Of a stretch of 5,099 nt of DNA, positions 4,578 to 5,099 are shown in pieces. Below the pieces are notes generated by a model that searched no databases, had not been told where the DNA came from, and saw only the letters and a list, made by a program, of their open reading frames with translations. A program made the position numbers and the translations under genes. Each line of letters starts with the position of its first letter. Within the stretch, counting starts at the first letter, position 1. The stretch is from an uncultured Erysipelotrichaceae bacterium (lineage in GTDB: Bacteria; Bacillota_I; Bacilli_A; Erysipelotrichales; Erysipelotrichaceae): NCBI GenBank assembly GCA_902796525.1, contig CADBPB010000002.1:1-5099 (forward strand). Reading direction: 5' to 3'.

Positions 4578-5099
4578 TTATTCCTGCAGACTCTCGGTAA
4601 TCGAACCGTAGGTCGTCGTCTTGGCATAATTGTCGACATTGTCTTTCTTGATACCGATCTTGTGGATCGTACCGGCACCGCCGATACAGCCGCCGCTACA
4701 GACCATGCCTTCAATGAAGTTGCTTTGGGACATGTTCTTGGACTTTTTCAGCAAAGCGACTCGGCACATGTCGATACCCGAACAGGTCTCCGGCTTGAAT
4801 TCCAGGGAAGAATCGATCTCCTTAAGACCCTGAGCCATCGCTTCGGTCAGACCGCCGGAACGCGCAAAGACACGTCCGAAGTAGGAAGCCTGTGATAGTT
4901 CTTCTTCGGCAAGTTCATCGATATCGATATCTCTTGAATCAAATAAAGCTCTTAATTCCTCAAAGGTGATCGCAACATCGACATAGTTGCGGACACTTTC
5001 CTTCATGACCTCAGCCTTCTTGGCCGTACACGGTCCGATAAAGACGATCTTGCAGTCTTCATCTTCTTCCTTGAGTTTCTTGGCGATCGTGGCCATCGG
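4578..5099 (-). CDS. [FeFe]-hydrogenase-like protein, C-terminal H-cluster region (5' part outside window)
   Basis: The gene enters from the right edge; the frame is open through the last codon (Pro before MATIAKK), so the true start is outside and the internal Met is not the start. Numbering from that Met, GPCTAKKAE at 21-29 is the second H-cluster motif (C23) and EGMVCSGGCIGGAG at 129-142 is the third (C133 and C137, the [4Fe-4S]/bridging ligands). The first motif (TSC-type) and any ferredoxin domains lie outside. FARSGGLTEA at 77-86 is also typical of the family. The GPC and EGM-x-C-x-GGC wording, rather than MPC and MACPGGC, suggests a group B or sensory-type [FeFe] hydrogenase rather than the classic fermentative HydA; this subgrouping is from memory. 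The protein ends soon after motif 3. It is convergent with the MerR gene and probably unrelated to that system. Confidence 0.9.
   Translation of the reverse strand, partial: PMATIAKKLKEEDEDCKIVFIGPCTAKKAEVMKESVRNYVDVAITFEELRALFDSRDIDIDELAEEELSQASYFGRVFARSGGLTEAMAQGLKEIDSSLEFKPETCSGIDMCRVALLKKSKNMSQSNFIEGMVCSGGCIGGAGTIHKIGIKKDNVDNYAKTTTYGSITESLQE

Noticed and set aside
4506..4895. Plus-strand 129-residue ORF
   Set aside because: Overlaps the hydrogenase gene in antisense and lacks a ribosome binding site and any known motif.
1..5099. CRISPR array, tRNA or rRNA gene, insertion sequence or attachment site
   Set aside because: I saw no regularly spaced direct repeats, cloverleaf-like sequence, transposase motif or flanking duplicated ends on either strand.

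Overview
The window looks like the chromosome of a strictly anaerobic, low-to-moderate-GC Bacillota (Clostridia or Erysipelotrichia type, probably a gut or other fermentative anaerobe). Three signs support this: a [FeFe]-hydrogenase catalytic domain, an aldo/keto reductase carrying two [4Fe-4S] motifs, and a histidine kinase with the H-box wording common in gut Clostridia. The genus cannot be fixed from the sequence.

Layout. Positions 1-1049 (minus strand) hold the N-terminal half of a membrane sensor histidine kinase that runs off the left edge just after its phosphorylated histidine. Positions 1050-1178 hold its leader, a candidate promoter and a hairpin that probably ends the operon to its right. 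Positions 1179-3924 (minus strand) form one compact operon. In transcription order it encodes a Cys-nucleophile alpha/beta hydrolase, an iron-sulfur aldo/keto reductase (13 nt later), a cyclophilin-fold lipoprotein (4-nt ATGA overlap) and a 48-residue small ORF (25 nt later), followed directly by the hairpin. Positions 3925-4032 are a divergent control region with a 7-6-7 dyad. Positions 4033-4470 (plus strand) encode a MerR-family regulator. Positions 4471-4577 are a convergent spacer, and 4578-5099 (minus strand) hold the C-terminal part of a [FeFe]-hydrogenase-type protein that runs off the right edge.

How the genes may work together. The MerR protein has a cysteine at position 52, which from memory is where the aldehyde-sensing Bacillus subtilis AdhR has its reactive cysteine. 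It lies divergent to the operon. The operon-facing promoter reads TTGACC-19 nt-TACAGT, the overlong spacing typical of MerR-activated promoters, with the dyad inside it. The likely picture is an electrophile- or carbonyl-induced operon: a cytosolic hydrolase and reductase for reactive carbonyls or esters, plus an uncharacterised lipid-anchored cyclophilin-fold protein on the outer face of the membrane and an unknown micro-protein. This is inference from context. The flanking kinase and hydrogenase are probably separate transcription units.
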